From Bacteroidales bacterium (GTDB lineage: Bacteria; Bacteroidota; Bacteroidia; Bacteroidales; Paludibacteraceae), in the NCBI GenBank assembly GCA_900769035.1, contig CAAGFD010000067.1, positions 1 through 13,858 of the forward strand: 13,858 nucleotides of DNA, read 5' to 3'. Below the pieces are notes generated by a model. The model searched no databases. It was not told the DNA's origin and worked only from the letters and a program-made list of their open reading frames with translations. The position numbers and the translations under genes were made by a program. Position 1 is the stretch's first letter; the number at the start of each line of letters is the position of its first letter. Shown one piece after another: positions 1 through 8,388 of this stretch.

Positions 1-480
1 ATACAATATAGATTAATATCCGGTAAATATTGTGGATTTGTTGTTGAATCCAATTACGAGAAATTCGGTTTTCAAAGTAATACCAGTGGAGAAAAACACA
101 CGCGAAGTTTGGATTATATTCAAATACCTTTTCTTACACACATTAATATAGGACAAAAATTATTCAGATTTTATTTTGAATTAGGACCTTTTATCTCCTT
201 TATGGTTAATAATAGTGTAGAAAGCGGGGCTTCATCTATTGAACATACATTACCCGTTTCTAATTGGTTTGACTATGGAATTTCAGGAGGAATAGGTTTT
301 GAGTTCAATACCAAATATGGTATTTACATAATTGATGGAAGGTTTGATTTCGGATTAGGTAATATATTTCCGTCAACAGCAGGCAGTGATTTTTCCATTT
401 CATCTAATTTAGGAGCGTCGGTATCTATAGGTTATTTATTCCCGATTACACATCTTAAGAGAAATAATTTATATTATTAA
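1..480 (+). CDS. Outer-membrane beta-barrel protein, PorT-like (5' end missing)
   Basis: The reading frame is open from base 1 to a TAA at 478-480, so this is the C-terminal part (about 159 codons) of a gene that starts outside the window. The TTG at 109 is only an internal codon. The protein alternates hydrophobic and polar residues and has the pattern of the PF13568 outer-membrane beta-barrel family: a SLDYIQIPFL strand, then a YFELGPFISF strand, then a glycine-rich YGISGGIGFEF strand, and a final SIGYLF strand. Proteins of this family are 8-stranded barrels in the Bacteroidota outer membrane, mostly of unknown role; PorT/SprT of type IX secretion belongs to it. The family call is fairly safe, but a specific function cannot be given. 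It converges on the minus-strand run, with 11 bases between the stop codons and no obvious terminator hairpin. Confidence 0.75.
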   Translation: MQYRLISGKYCGFVVESNYEKFGFQSNTSGEKHTRSLDYIQIPFLTHINIGQKLFRFYFELGPFISFMVNNSVESGASSIEHTLPVSNWFDYGISGGIGFEFNTKYGIYIIDGRFDFGLGNIFPSTAGSDFSISSNLGASVSIGYLFPITHLKRNNLYY

Positions 481-491
481 CGCAACTACAA

Positions 492-1160
492 TCAAACGTC
501 TTCACTTACTGCTATTCTAAAAAACTTATTAGATAAATCATCTGATATACAATATTTTTCGTAAGAGAAAGATATTATATCACATACGTATAAAAACTGA
601 GCATCATATAAGAAGAGGTAATTAAACCCTATATTTGACTTAGATTGTAATTCTATAATCAACGACATTGAGTCGAGAATATCTCTTTGTAATAAAACGT
701 CCTTAACAAAAATAAAAAGACCGAACTCCTTAAAGTATCCATAAAAATTGTTCATCACTTTTTCTACTTTATTGCGAATAATTCTTTTTAAAGGATAAGC
801 TAAAGACCAATATTTATATTCTGCAGGTGCCACATATAGCGATTTCACCAAACCATAAGAGTACCCCATCTTGACAAGTTCTTTAGAAGAATACTGTTTA
901 TTAGGTAAAATATCATCTGCAGCCATATCATTAATCATCTGTATAGCAGCTACTTTCGATTCTTCCATAGCACGAGTTACCTCAATTCCTATACTTGCAT
1001 TAACATCTTGTAAATCCGGTCTATCATAATTAATCAGGTTTGCATATTTATTTCCCAATACAATTTCAAGACAAATTTTAGCATACCTTTCAAAAAAGCG
1101 AGTATCGAATTTAGGATTCCGGGGCTCTATAATATGTTTATCTGCAGTCACATCAGTCAT
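492..1160 (-). CDS. Uncharacterised protein with PD...EVT (nuclease-like) motif
   Basis: This is a 222-residue protein from the ATG at 1160. A TTG at 1166 would add two codons but overlaps the TGA of the TolC gene, so the ATG two bases after that stop is preferred. There is no signal peptide or membrane segment, so it is probably cytoplasmic. Residues 46-62 read DRPDLQ, a short spacer, then IGIEVTR. A PD pair followed about 11 residues later by a hydrophobic strand with E-V-T/K is the layout of PD-(D/E)XK nuclease cores, with T in place of K. The C-terminal half is rich in F, Y and I and has strand-like segments. It is the last gene of the efflux run and may be translationally coupled to the TolC gene. 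Nuclease activity is inference only. I recognise no named family, and no toxin, immunity or resistance partner is adjacent. Confidence 0.75.
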   Translation of the reverse strand: MTDVTADKHIIEPRNPKFDTRFFERYAKICLEIVLGNKYANLINYDRPDLQDVNASIGIEVTRAMEESKVAAIQMINDMAADDILPNKQYSSKELVKMGYSYGLVKSLYVAPAEYKYWSLAYPLKRIIRNKVEKVMNNFYGYFKEFGLFIFVKDVLLQRDILDSMSLIIELQSKSNIGFNYLFLYDAQFLYVCDIISFSYEKYCISDDLSNKFFRIAVSEDV

Positions 1161-1162
1161 AA

Positions 1163-2545
1163 TCAATTGCTTTTAGTTCTATTTTTATAAGCTTGAAGAG
1201 ATTTTCTATAGCTAACCACAGCATCTGTATATTGTTCTTGAGCATCCTGCATATCGGTTTGTGCCTTAAGTAATTCAGAAACAGATATCAAACCGGCATT
1301 AAAATAGTCATAAGCAGAATTTAAAGATACCCTTGTAGTTGCAAGATTATTATTAGCCACTTGTAGTACTTGCCAATCGGCGTTCAAATTAAACCACAAC
1401 TGTCTTATTTGAAGTTCGATTTGCGAGGAAAGGAATTCCTTATCATTTTCAGCCATTTGAATATTATAATCCAATCGCTCCATTTTTTTTGATATTTTAC
1501 CCCAATCTGTTATCGGTACTTTTACAGTAACAAAAGCCACACCATTCCACTTACTTTTTTCGGTTAGATAACTATATCCATAAGAAGCACCCAGCATAAC
1601 TTGAGGTAAAGCTTCTCCTAAAGCCATTCTTTTTTCAAGTTTATTAGCATCCACTTGAATTTGAAGCAATTCTGTTTCTTCTTGCTTTAGAGCAACAGTC
1701 TTTTCATCCACATAAAATTTTTCAGGCATATCACAAAATACATCCTTATATTCAAGAGAGATATCATCAATATAAGGTAAAGAATCGTTTCTATCGTATG
1801 GATTATAACTATATCCTATAGTATTAAACAGGTTCATTTTTAACAACTTAACCCCATTGTCAATTTTAATTAACCCGGATAACAATTCATTTCTTTTAAC
1901 CTCTATTCGTCTAACGTCATTATCAACAGCCAAACCAGCGCTATTCGCCGACATTATATCTCGATGGATAGTATCCAACATCAATTGCAACTCATTGAGG
2001 GTATTTCTTTTTTCTTCAAGAGCAACAATTTGCCAATACATCTCCTCGACCTGCTCTAAAGAAACTCGTTTCTGTATATTATATTGTAGTTGAGATGCCT
2101 TATAACCAAGGTCGGCTAATTGATTGCCGAATACTATTCTACCACCGGCAAAGATAGGTTGGAACAAAGAAACAGAAGCTTGTGCACCACGATGAAAAGC
2201 CTTATAAGTAGAATTAACACCCATTGTTTGTGCCTCTTTATCAATAATTTCCTGTATTCTATTAGTGTAACTATTATCTCCAAGAATATCTTTAATACCG
2301 ATATCCAAAATAGGATCTATAGCATAATACCCAAATGCAGATATATATACTTTTGGAAAATATTCTGCCAAAGCCTCTCCTTTTTGGGCATTAGCTGCTA
2401 ACATCTTCAAGTTAGAATTTTTTATATCATTATTCGATTTCACAGCCATATCCTTACATTGTTCTAATGTAAGGACAATATTATTTTGAGCAATAATGCC
2501 GACGGAAATAATCAAATAAAGAAGCATTACAAAAGCATATCTCAT
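1163..2545 (-). CDS. TolC-family outer-membrane efflux channel
   Basis: This 460-residue protein has an N-terminal signal peptide (hydrophobic residues 5-18, likely cleavage after A19, giving a mature start QNNIVLTLEQC). The LTLEQCKDMAVKSNNDIKNS opening is the classic first helix of the outer-membrane efflux protein (OEP) repeat. Two long helical halves follow, with barrel strands near YFPKVYISAFGYY and LPQVMLGASYGYSYL, and the C-terminal helix contains a typical SVSELLKAQTDMQDAQEQY segment. In the family, trimers form a barrel-plus-periplasmic-tunnel duct for RND or ABC pumps. It starts two bases after the stop of the RND pump gene, so it is the third part of one tripartite system. The cysteine at residue 29 lies outside any lipobox, so it is not an OprM-type lipoprotein. 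The substrate is unknown. Confidence 0.93.
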   Translation of the reverse strand: MRYAFVMLLYLIISVGIIAQNNIVLTLEQCKDMAVKSNNDIKNSNLKMLAANAQKGEALAEYFPKVYISAFGYYAIDPILDIGIKDILGDNSYTNRIQEIIDKEAQTMGVNSTYKAFHRGAQASVSLFQPIFAGGRIVFGNQLADLGYKASQLQYNIQKRVSLEQVEEMYWQIVALEEKRNTLNELQLMLDTIHRDIMSANSAGLAVDNDVRRIEVKRNELLSGLIKIDNGVKLLKMNLFNTIGYSYNPYDRNDSLPYIDDISLEYKDVFCDMPEKFYVDEKTVALKQEETELLQIQVDANKLEKRMALGEALPQVMLGASYGYSYLTEKSKWNGVAFVTVKVPITDWGKISKKMERLDYNIQMAENDKEFLSSQIELQIRQLWFNLNADWQVLQVANNNLATTRVSLNSAYDYFNAGLISVSELLKAQTDMQDAQEQYTDAVVSYRKSLQAYKNRTKSN

Positions 2546-2547
2546 AT

Positions 2548-5500
2548 CTATTTATTTTTCTCAGTTAAACGATAAATCTGCCAATAAGAAATAGGCATTA
2601 CAAGTACTATTAATAATATAGAAAACATAGTTCCGAAACAAATTACTACACCCATTGGCAACCAAAGAGCATCCGCACTAATAATCATAGGCATAACCCC
2701 CAAAGCAGTAGTACAAGACGTTAAGAAAATAGGTCTCATTCTACGTTTACCGGCTTCCATTGCCGCATCCCTAACCGACAAGCCTTTCTCAGATCTCAAC
2801 TCTTCGGCATATTCAAACATTATGATACCGTTTCTTACAATAATACCAACCAAGCTAATCAAACCTAATACGGAGGTAAGACCGAAATCCAAATCAAACA
2901 GCCACAATCCTAAAAAGGCACCAAAGAAACAAAGCATACTAAGCACTAAAGTAAGAATAGATAAAGACACCTTCTTGAAATGCAATAGTAAAAACAAGAA
3001 CAAGACCGATACGGCACAAATAAATGAGAGTAATATTTCGGGGATTACCACTTTATTCGTTTCCGACAAACCGGCATAATTAATATTAATATCTGATGGA
3101 GCCGAAGGTAAAATATTTTCATCTATATATTTCGAAATTTGTTTCATAACTACGGGGTGACTTTGTCCGTATTTTAGATCGGCCAAAACGGCAATTTGCT
3201 CCATACCAGCTTTTCGAGAATGATTTTCTGTCATAATTACCGGAGATATATCTGCCACCTGACGCATAGGAACAGAGACGTTAGGATAAATTGTAGGCAC
3301 CATGATATCTTTCAGCATTTCGAAACTCATAGAATCAGAAACAACAGTATTATAAATAGTTACAGGAGTTTTTTTCGAGTCATCCCATATAGAAGTAACT
3401 GTAGCTCCATTCAATACTGCAGCTGTGTACATCGAAAGCATAGACTTATTAATACCTAATTGGGCAGATTCATCCAGTTTTAAATCAATATTAATACCGG
3501 AAATAAAATTATCACAATCGGTATGAACCCACTGAAGATTAGGGAGTGTAAGCATAAATTTTTTTATACTATCGGCAATAGGCTTAATTGTTGTCTGCGA
3601 ATTACCTCTGATTTCAATTGAGATCGGGGCTGTTACTCCCTGATAATCCATCTGTTTAAATCTCAACGATGCCTCAGGAAACATATTGGAATAATCTCTT
3701 TGACAATCAATTAAAAGCGATTCTGTAGATTTTAAAGACTTCGTATTTACAATCAATTGAGCAGTGTTTTTCGAAGGAAGCAGAGGAGTATAAGTAGCAT
3801 TAAAACGAGGTGCACCGGTGCCTACAAATGAAGTAACCGACTTTACTCTATCATCTTGTAACAATCTCTTTTCTAATGTGTCTACAACCTCTATAGTATT
3901 ATTAAGGTGTGTATTTTCATCCAAATTCACTTCTACTGCAAAAAAATCTCTTGCAGCCATAGGCATCATTTGAATGTTGAGTTGCAGGAACATGATGACT
4001 CCCAATATTACGGCTAACAAACCGCCTAACAGAGTAAACTTTGGATGTTTAAAACAAACAGCTTGCATCTTCTCGTAATAAAATTGCAATGCATCGAAAA
4101 ATTTATTTTGTATTCTACCGAATTTAGAAGTAGTACCGGTACGGCTTGAACCAATAAATTTCACCTCAAGAGATGGCACAACGAGAACTGCATATATTAA
4201 AGACATTGCCAAAGAAATAGCAATTACCCAAGGAAAATATTTCACAAAATACCCTAAATAACCGGATATAATGCCTTTAATCGGGAAAAACATCGCACTA
4301 ATGGCAGTAGTAGCCATAAACATTGGTACGAACAATTCTTTAGCACTGGCAACGGCTGCATCGGTGCGAGACATACCCATACTTAGATGCTCCATATAGC
4401 CATCCATTGTAATAATAGAATCGTCAACTATCATACCAAGCACAACAATCAACGCAGCCAATGTCACTGTATTCAAATCGATACCGACTATATACATTAT
4501 TGCAATTGCCACAATAGTACAAACAGGCACACCTGAACTTGCAATAAGAGCAGAATTAAGAGGGAATAACATCAACATCACACAGATTACAACAATCATC
4601 GATATTAACAAATCTCTTAAAAAAGACCATACCGAGCGATCTACAACCTTAGGTTGGTCGGTAATACGATGTATATTTACACTTTCAGGTAATGAAGTTT
4701 CGAAAGCACTGATAATTTTATCAACGCTTTTACCAAAAGCGACAATATTATTATCCTGCCTCATCTCCACAGAGATAACTAATGCAGAATGACCATTATA
4801 TCTAACAACCGAAGATGGATTTTTATATCTTCGCTCTATATCAGCAACATCTTTCAGTCGAATAATATTTCCTGTAATATCCGAATAAATAATGTGATTA
4901 GCAATTTCATATTCGGAAGTAACACTGGAATTTACAAAGATTGGGGAACTAATATCTTCGTTATCAAACACACCACCTGGAGTGATAAAGCCGGCAGTTT
5001 GAAAATTAGCCATTAAAGAAGAGATACTAACACCATAAGCCGACAATTTATTAAAATCAAGAAGTATGGCAATCTCTTCTTTTTGGTCTCCAAGAATAGA
5101 AGTACTTGCCAATTCCGGAATTTTATTCAACTCATCTGTAAGAGAATTAGCATAATCCAGCATTTCGGAATAGCCCTTATCATCTGATTCCAAAGCTATC
5201 AATAAAGCGGAAACAGCACTAAAATCATCCATTACAGCCACTGCCAAAACATTAGGAGGCAGCATCTGTTTTTCCGAATTCAAGCGCAATTTAATTTTAG
5301 ACCACACCTCATTTTTCTTATCTACAGGCGAAAGCAAATCGGTATATATAAAGCACATACCGTTTTTTGAGTAAGAATGAGTAGCATTTCTATTAACTTC
5401 AGCAAAAGAGAAAAGAGCATTTTCGAGTGGGATAGTCAACTGTTGCTCCACTTCTTCAGGTGTGGCACCCGGCATTACACCTACAATAAGTCCTTGTTTT

Positions 5501-5637
5501 ATTTCAAAAGTAGGGAATTCGTCTTTATTCATAACATACAATCCCCAAATACCTATACAAATTAGGACAGCAACAATGCCATACACAATTTTTTTGTATT
5601 TGATGGCACCTAACAAGATATTACCTTTACTTTTCAT
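2548..5637 (-). CDS. RND efflux pump, inner-membrane permease (AcrB/HAE1-like)
   Basis: At 1029 residues this is the normal length for a hydrophobe/amphiphile-efflux RND transporter. It has one membrane helix at about 17-36, a large periplasmic porter loop, a helix cluster at about 338-485, a second periplasmic loop after the helix at about 535-555, and a final cluster from about 865 to the C-terminus. The TM4 motif GMIVDD contains D405 and D406, matching the paired aspartates of the AcrB proton relay. The TM10 position corresponding to the AcrB relay lysine appears to be R935 (IIVRNGIIMFEYAE). Such pumps use proton import to move drugs, bile salts or lipids from periplasm and membrane into a TolC duct. 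The ATG overlaps the adaptor gene's TAA by one base (TAATG at 5639-5635), indicating translational coupling. Motifs do not show the substrate. No TetR or MarR regulator is adjacent. Confidence 0.95.
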   Translation of the reverse strand: MKSKGNILLGAIKYKKIVYGIVAVLICIGIWGLYVMNKDEFPTFEIKQGLIVGVMPGATPEEVEQQLTIPLENALFSFAEVNRNATHSYSKNGMCFIYTDLLSPVDKKNEVWSKIKLRLNSEKQMLPPNVLAVAVMDDFSAVSALLIALESDDKGYSEMLDYANSLTDELNKIPELASTSILGDQKEEIAILLDFNKLSAYGVSISSLMANFQTAGFITPGGVFDNEDISSPIFVNSSVTSEYEIANHIIYSDITGNIIRLKDVADIERRYKNPSSVVRYNGHSALVISVEMRQDNNIVAFGKSVDKIISAFETSLPESVNIHRITDQPKVVDRSVWSFLRDLLISMIVVICVMLMLFPLNSALIASSGVPVCTIVAIAIMYIVGIDLNTVTLAALIVVLGMIVDDSIITMDGYMEHLSMGMSRTDAAVASAKELFVPMFMATTAISAMFFPIKGIISGYLGYFVKYFPWVIAISLAMSLIYAVLVVPSLEVKFIGSSRTGTTSKFGRIQNKFFDALQFYYEKMQAVCFKHPKFTLLGGLLAVILGVIMFLQLNIQMMPMAARDFFAVEVNLDENTHLNNTIEVVDTLEKRLLQDDRVKSVTSFVGTGAPRFNATYTPLLPSKNTAQLIVNTKSLKSTESLLIDCQRDYSNMFPEASLRFKQMDYQGVTAPISIEIRGNSQTTIKPIADSIKKFMLTLPNLQWVHTDCDNFISGINIDLKLDESAQLGINKSMLSMYTAAVLNGATVTSIWDDSKKTPVTIYNTVVSDSMSFEMLKDIMVPTIYPNVSVPMRQVADISPVIMTENHSRKAGMEQIAVLADLKYGQSHPVVMKQISKYIDENILPSAPSDININYAGLSETNKVVIPEILLSFICAVSVLFLFLLLHFKKVSLSILTLVLSMLCFFGAFLGLWLFDLDFGLTSVLGLISLVGIIVRNGIIMFEYAEELRSEKGLSVRDAAMEAGKRRMRPIFLTSCTTALGVMPMIISADALWLPMGVVICFGTMFSILLIVLVMPISYWQIYRLTEKNK

Positions 5638-6656
5638 TAGGGGATAATATTTACATGTGTTCCACTACAAATGCGTTTTGCTCCATCTACAACGACTTTA
5701 TCACCAATAGATAATCCATTATTTATCACTACGCCTGAAGCAACAAAATCACCGAGATTGACATACCTTTTCTCCACTATATTATTGCTATTTACACACC
5801 AAACATAATTACCTTTCTCATCTATTTTTACATATTTCGGAGAAATAACGATATAGCTATTGACACTATCTATAAAATATACATTAGCTATCATACCCGG
5901 CATTATACTTTTCAAGTTATCGGTAACCGCTAATTTACAGTCATAATTTCTTGATATTTTAGAAGCATTCACACCTTTAGTTTTTACTTTAGCATGATAA
6001 AAAGATTTATCTAAAGCCTCTACACAAAATAAAGCTGAATCACCAATAGCAATATTACCTATTTCTTTTTCGGGAACAGAAATTGATATTTGTAAAGAAG
6101 AGATATCGTAGATAGTACAAATAGGATTAAGAGAAATAAACTCTTCGCCATTAGAAACGAAAACCTCACCTATTACGCAATCAAAAGGGGCTTTTATCAA
6201 ACAATCTTCTGCAGCAGAACGGGCTGCAATAGCAGCGGATTTAGCTTTCGCCAATTGAGTTTCTATTTCCACCATTTTCACATCAGCAACACTTCTGGTA
6301 TCATGTACTTGTTTCAATCTCTTATATCCATCCTCTGCTTGAGCCAAAGTAGCCTCTGCAGATTCTAAAGTACTCTTTACGTTTTGAGACTCAATCTCTG
6401 CGATAACATCTCCTTTTTTCACAAAGTCACCTTGTTTTATATTCAAAGCAACAATCTTACCTGAATATTTACAAATCAAAGTAGAAGTTGTTGATGCTTC
6501 AACTGTACCAATATAATGATTTGTTGAAATGCCATCAAGCACTTGAATTGTATCTACTTTTACAGTAACTAAATCATTATTTTTCTCTTTCACATCTTTA
6601 GAACAAGAGATAAAAATCGCCACTAAAAGCAACAATATGCTACAATATCTACACAT
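5637..6656 (-). CDS. RND periplasmic adaptor (membrane fusion) lipoprotein
   Basis: This adaptor links an inner-membrane RND pump to a TolC channel in the periplasm. From the ATG at 6656 it has 339 residues and a compact lipoprotein signal peptide: R3, a hydrophobic run at 7-16, then F-I-S-C with the lipidated cysteine at residue 18. In-frame ATGs at 6689 and 6713 would overlap the upstream gene and give an oddly long N-region, so the shorter start was chosen. The lipoyl/barrel-sandwich half-motif GKIVALNIKQGDFVKKGDV lies at about 66-84, an alpha-helical hairpin rich in A, E and K at about 93-148, and the second lipoyl half IKAPFDCVIGEV at about 154-165. A beta-barrel and a membrane-proximal domain follow (LSIGDKVVVDG near the C-terminus). 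It begins 16 bases after the TIGR02757 gene stop and overlaps the pump gene start by one base. Confidence 0.92.
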   Translation of the reverse strand: MCRYCSILLLLVAIFISCSKDVKEKNNDLVTVKVDTIQVLDGISTNHYIGTVEASTTSTLICKYSGKIVALNIKQGDFVKKGDVIAEIESQNVKSTLESAEATLAQAEDGYKRLKQVHDTRSVADVKMVEIETQLAKAKSAAIAARSAAEDCLIKAPFDCVIGEVFVSNGEEFISLNPICTIYDISSLQISISVPEKEIGNIAIGDSALFCVEALDKSFYHAKVKTKGVNASKISRNYDCKLAVTDNLKSIMPGMIANVYFIDSVNSYIVISPKYVKIDEKGNYVWCVNSNNIVEKRYVNLGDFVASGVVINNGLSIGDKVVVDGAKRICSGTHVNIIP

Positions 6657-6672
6657 TACTACAATATATTTA

Positions 6673-7401
6673 TTACTTGTTATTTTCATTATAACCGGCA
6701 CCAAAAAGTGCATAATCCATAATTACGGGGTCGGAAGGGAATAATGCCTTACACTCGTTAGTTATCTCCAAAGCAGTATTCATATCTGCCTGCTTTCTAT
6801 TTGTAAATTCAAGCATTTTAGCCGTATTATGCACGTGTACATCAAGAGGAATAATCAAATTTTCCGGAGATAAATTCTTCCAAATACCTAGGTCTACAAC
6901 ACCATCTGTTCTTACCATCCATCTCAAGAATAAGCACAGCCTTTTACAAGCCGAATTTTTATTAATAGGGATACCCTTTGTCGGTAACAAAGATATAAGC
7001 GCACCTATATAATCGTTTGAATTACCCATATTTTTTATTACTGCGCTCTGCAATGAATCGAACTCAGTATAAATACGATACATACAATTCATTAGAGTGT
7101 AATAATCGGAATATACAAACATTCTATATAGATTATCCTTTTCGCACTCTTTATATTTTATCCACTGTTTAGACATCAAATAATCATATGGATGCCCATT
7201 CATCAACTGATATAACTGGTTACACTTCTTAAAAATCTGTTTCCTATTACCAAATGCCACCCATGAAGCCACAATACCCATTACTTCTATATCTTTTTCG
7301 TTTGATAATAAGCGCACTACTGCCACCGGATCTTCCTCAAAATACAAAGTATTATTATACTTATTTATCAAATTCTGATAAAACTCTCTATTATATTTCA
7401 T
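6673..7401 (-). CDS. TIGR02757/DUF2400 family protein
   Basis: This 242-residue cytoplasmic protein matches the TIGR02757 (DUF2400, PF09674) family along its whole length. Visible family blocks are EEDPVAVVR near 22-30, VASWVAFGNRKQIFK at 44-58, the HPYDYL segment at 70-75, LFLRWMVR..DGVVDLGIWK at 157-175, LIIPLDVHVHNTAK at 182-195 and DPVIMDYALFGAG at 224-236. The arrangement, with an aspartate in PLDVHV, resembles helix-hairpin-helix DNA glycosylase (HhH-GPD) folds, which suggests a role in DNA repair, but I know of no established activity. It starts three bases after the comF stop, so the two are probably co-translated. The start is an ATG with no Shine-Dalgarno sequence, as elsewhere in the window. 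Confidence 0.9.
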   Translation of the reverse strand: MKYNREFYQNLINKYNNTLYFEEDPVAVVRLLSNEKDIEVMGIVASWVAFGNRKQIFKKCNQLYQLMNGHPYDYLMSKQWIKYKECEKDNLYRMFVYSDYYTLMNCMYRIYTEFDSLQSAVIKNMGNSNDYIGALISLLPTKGIPINKNSACKRLCLFLRWMVRTDGVVDLGIWKNLSPENLIIPLDVHVHNTAKMLEFTNRKQADMNTALEITNECKALFPSDPVIMDYALFGAGYNENNK

Positions 7402-7404
7402 AAA

Positions 7405-8112
7405 TCAATATTCTTTATAAGCTGCAGCTACTGTATTAACATAAATTTTTATATTATCTGTTCTACTCAACGCTCTACAACAATCAATTATTGTGGAACC
7501 TGTAGTAAACACATCATCAATTAAAAGAATAGATTTATTGGCAAACAAACTGGTATCATGGATATCAAATAGCATTTTCACATTTTGAGCACGTTCCAAT
7601 TTTGATTTACGAGTTTGCGACACGTTATCTCTACAACGATACAAATTATTTGCATCCATATTCGTAGAAAGTACTTTTGCCACCTGCTCGGCAACCAATT
7701 CCGATTGATTGTAGCCTCTTTTTTTTAATCTATTAATATGAAGAGGTACAGGCACAACATAATCTATATTGGAATATCTTTCATCATGCAAAATATGATT
7801 TGCAATCTGATTACCAAACAGCACAGCAACACCTCTATCATTATTATACTTCAAATTATAAATTAATTTATGTGCAACATCATTATCCGTATATTTCATT
7901 AAAGCCGAAGCTGCTTCCACTTTTACCAAACCGTAAAGATGTTGTTCCATAATATTCCCCTCATACTGAAATCTTATAGAATCAAAAATACCACTATTTT
8001 CACAATTTGAACATAAACCATAAGAATTTACTTCTAAAGCAGCACCACACATTTCGCAGTGCTTATCAGCAAAAAAATGCAATAAATAACCTATGTATTG
8101 TAAAAATTTCAT
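7405..8112 (-). CDS. comF: ComF family protein (phosphoribosyltransferase-like)
   Basis: This 235-residue protein has the ComF layout: an N-terminal zinc-ribbon with cysteines at 19, 22, 34 and 37 (CEMC...CSNC), a central DYVVPVPLHINRLKKRGYNQ block that includes the conserved RGYNQ, and a C-terminal phosphoribosyltransferase signature IDDVFTTGST at about 198-207. ComF proteins are needed for DNA uptake in naturally competent bacteria. In non-competent species the role is unclear, and single-stranded DNA handling or repair has been suggested. The longest frame starts at a TTG at 8151, but that TTG is the last three bases of a promoter -7 element (8149-8156), so it would lie upstream of the transcript. 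The ATG at 8112 is chosen instead, leaving a leader of about 30 bases. It is the first gene of the minus-strand run. Confidence 0.9.
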   Translation of the reverse strand: MKFLQYIGYLLHFFADKHCEMCGAALEVNSYGLCSNCENSGIFDSIRFQYEGNIMEQHLYGLVKVEAASALMKYTDNDVAHKLIYNLKYNNDRGVAVLFGNQIANHILHDERYSNIDYVVPVPLHINRLKKRGYNQSELVAEQVAKVLSTNMDANNLYRCRDNVSQTRKSKLERAQNVKMLFDIHDTSLFANKSILLIDDVFTTGSTIIDCCRALSRTDNIKIYVNTVAAAYKEY

Positions 8113-8148
8113 TTCGGGGAAAGGCGATATGTAAAGCAATTTATAATG

Positions 8149-8156
8149 CAAAGATA
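8149..8156 (-). promoter_or_regulatory. Bacteroidales-type -7 promoter element for comF run
   Basis: Read on the minus strand the bases are TATCTTTG, an exact match to the Bacteroides primary sigma factor -7 consensus TAnnTTTG. It lies 37 bases upstream of the comF ATG. No convincing -33 TTTG was found at the usual spacing, so the call rests on the -7 element and its position. It would drive comF, the TIGR02757 gene, the efflux genes and the last small gene, because I found no other clear element at the starts of those genes. Confidence 0.65.
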
Positions 8157-8309
8157 CACTATTTTTCTCATAGTAAAAAATAAAATTACAATCTACTAAA
8201 TGGGCAAATTCTATATAATTAGAGATAATTTATTAGAGTCTATTTTAGGGGAATAAAACAAGAATATTCTATTGTAACGATAATATCCGCAATAGGGTAA
8301 AAGATTAAT

Positions 8310-8328
8310 TTCGCACATAGTATGCGAA
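8310..8328. repeat. Short inverted repeat, possible operator
   Basis: TTCGCA at 8310-8315 and TGCGAA at 8323-8328 form perfect 6-base arms around a 7-base centre (CATAGTA), about 55 bases upstream of the coaX -7 element. It is the only notable G/C-containing symmetry in an otherwise A/T-rich region. It could be a regulator-binding site, but 6-base arms can occur by chance and no nearby regulator gene supports it. Confidence 0.25.
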
Positions 8329-8380
8329 TATACAGATTAAATTTAAGTAAAAACATAGTTTTATATTCAACAAAAAAATG

Positions 8381-8388
8381 TAACTTTG
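8381..8388 (+). promoter_or_regulatory. Bacteroidales-type -7 promoter element for coaX run
   Basis: TAACTTTG is an exact match to the TAnnTTTG consensus and lies 30 bases before the coaX ATG at 8419. The -33 region holds only a T-rich stretch (GTTTTA around 8358-8363) rather than a clean TTTG. The next gene starts in the run have no comparable element, so this is the probable promoter of the coaX to CNNM-gene transcript. Confidence 0.7.

Noticed and set aside
481..491. Possible bidirectional terminator between convergent genes
   Set aside because: The 11-base gap and its flanks show no inverted repeat or T-run that would make a terminator.
1857..3459. Several plus-strand frames of 78-93 codons
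   Set aside because: They are antisense to the TolC and RND genes, whose proteins match families along their full lengths; none has recognisable domains or promoter elements.
8201..8260. Repeated ATTAGAG-like words upstream of comF
   Set aside because: Two short A/T-rich copies with different flanks are expected by chance at this base composition.
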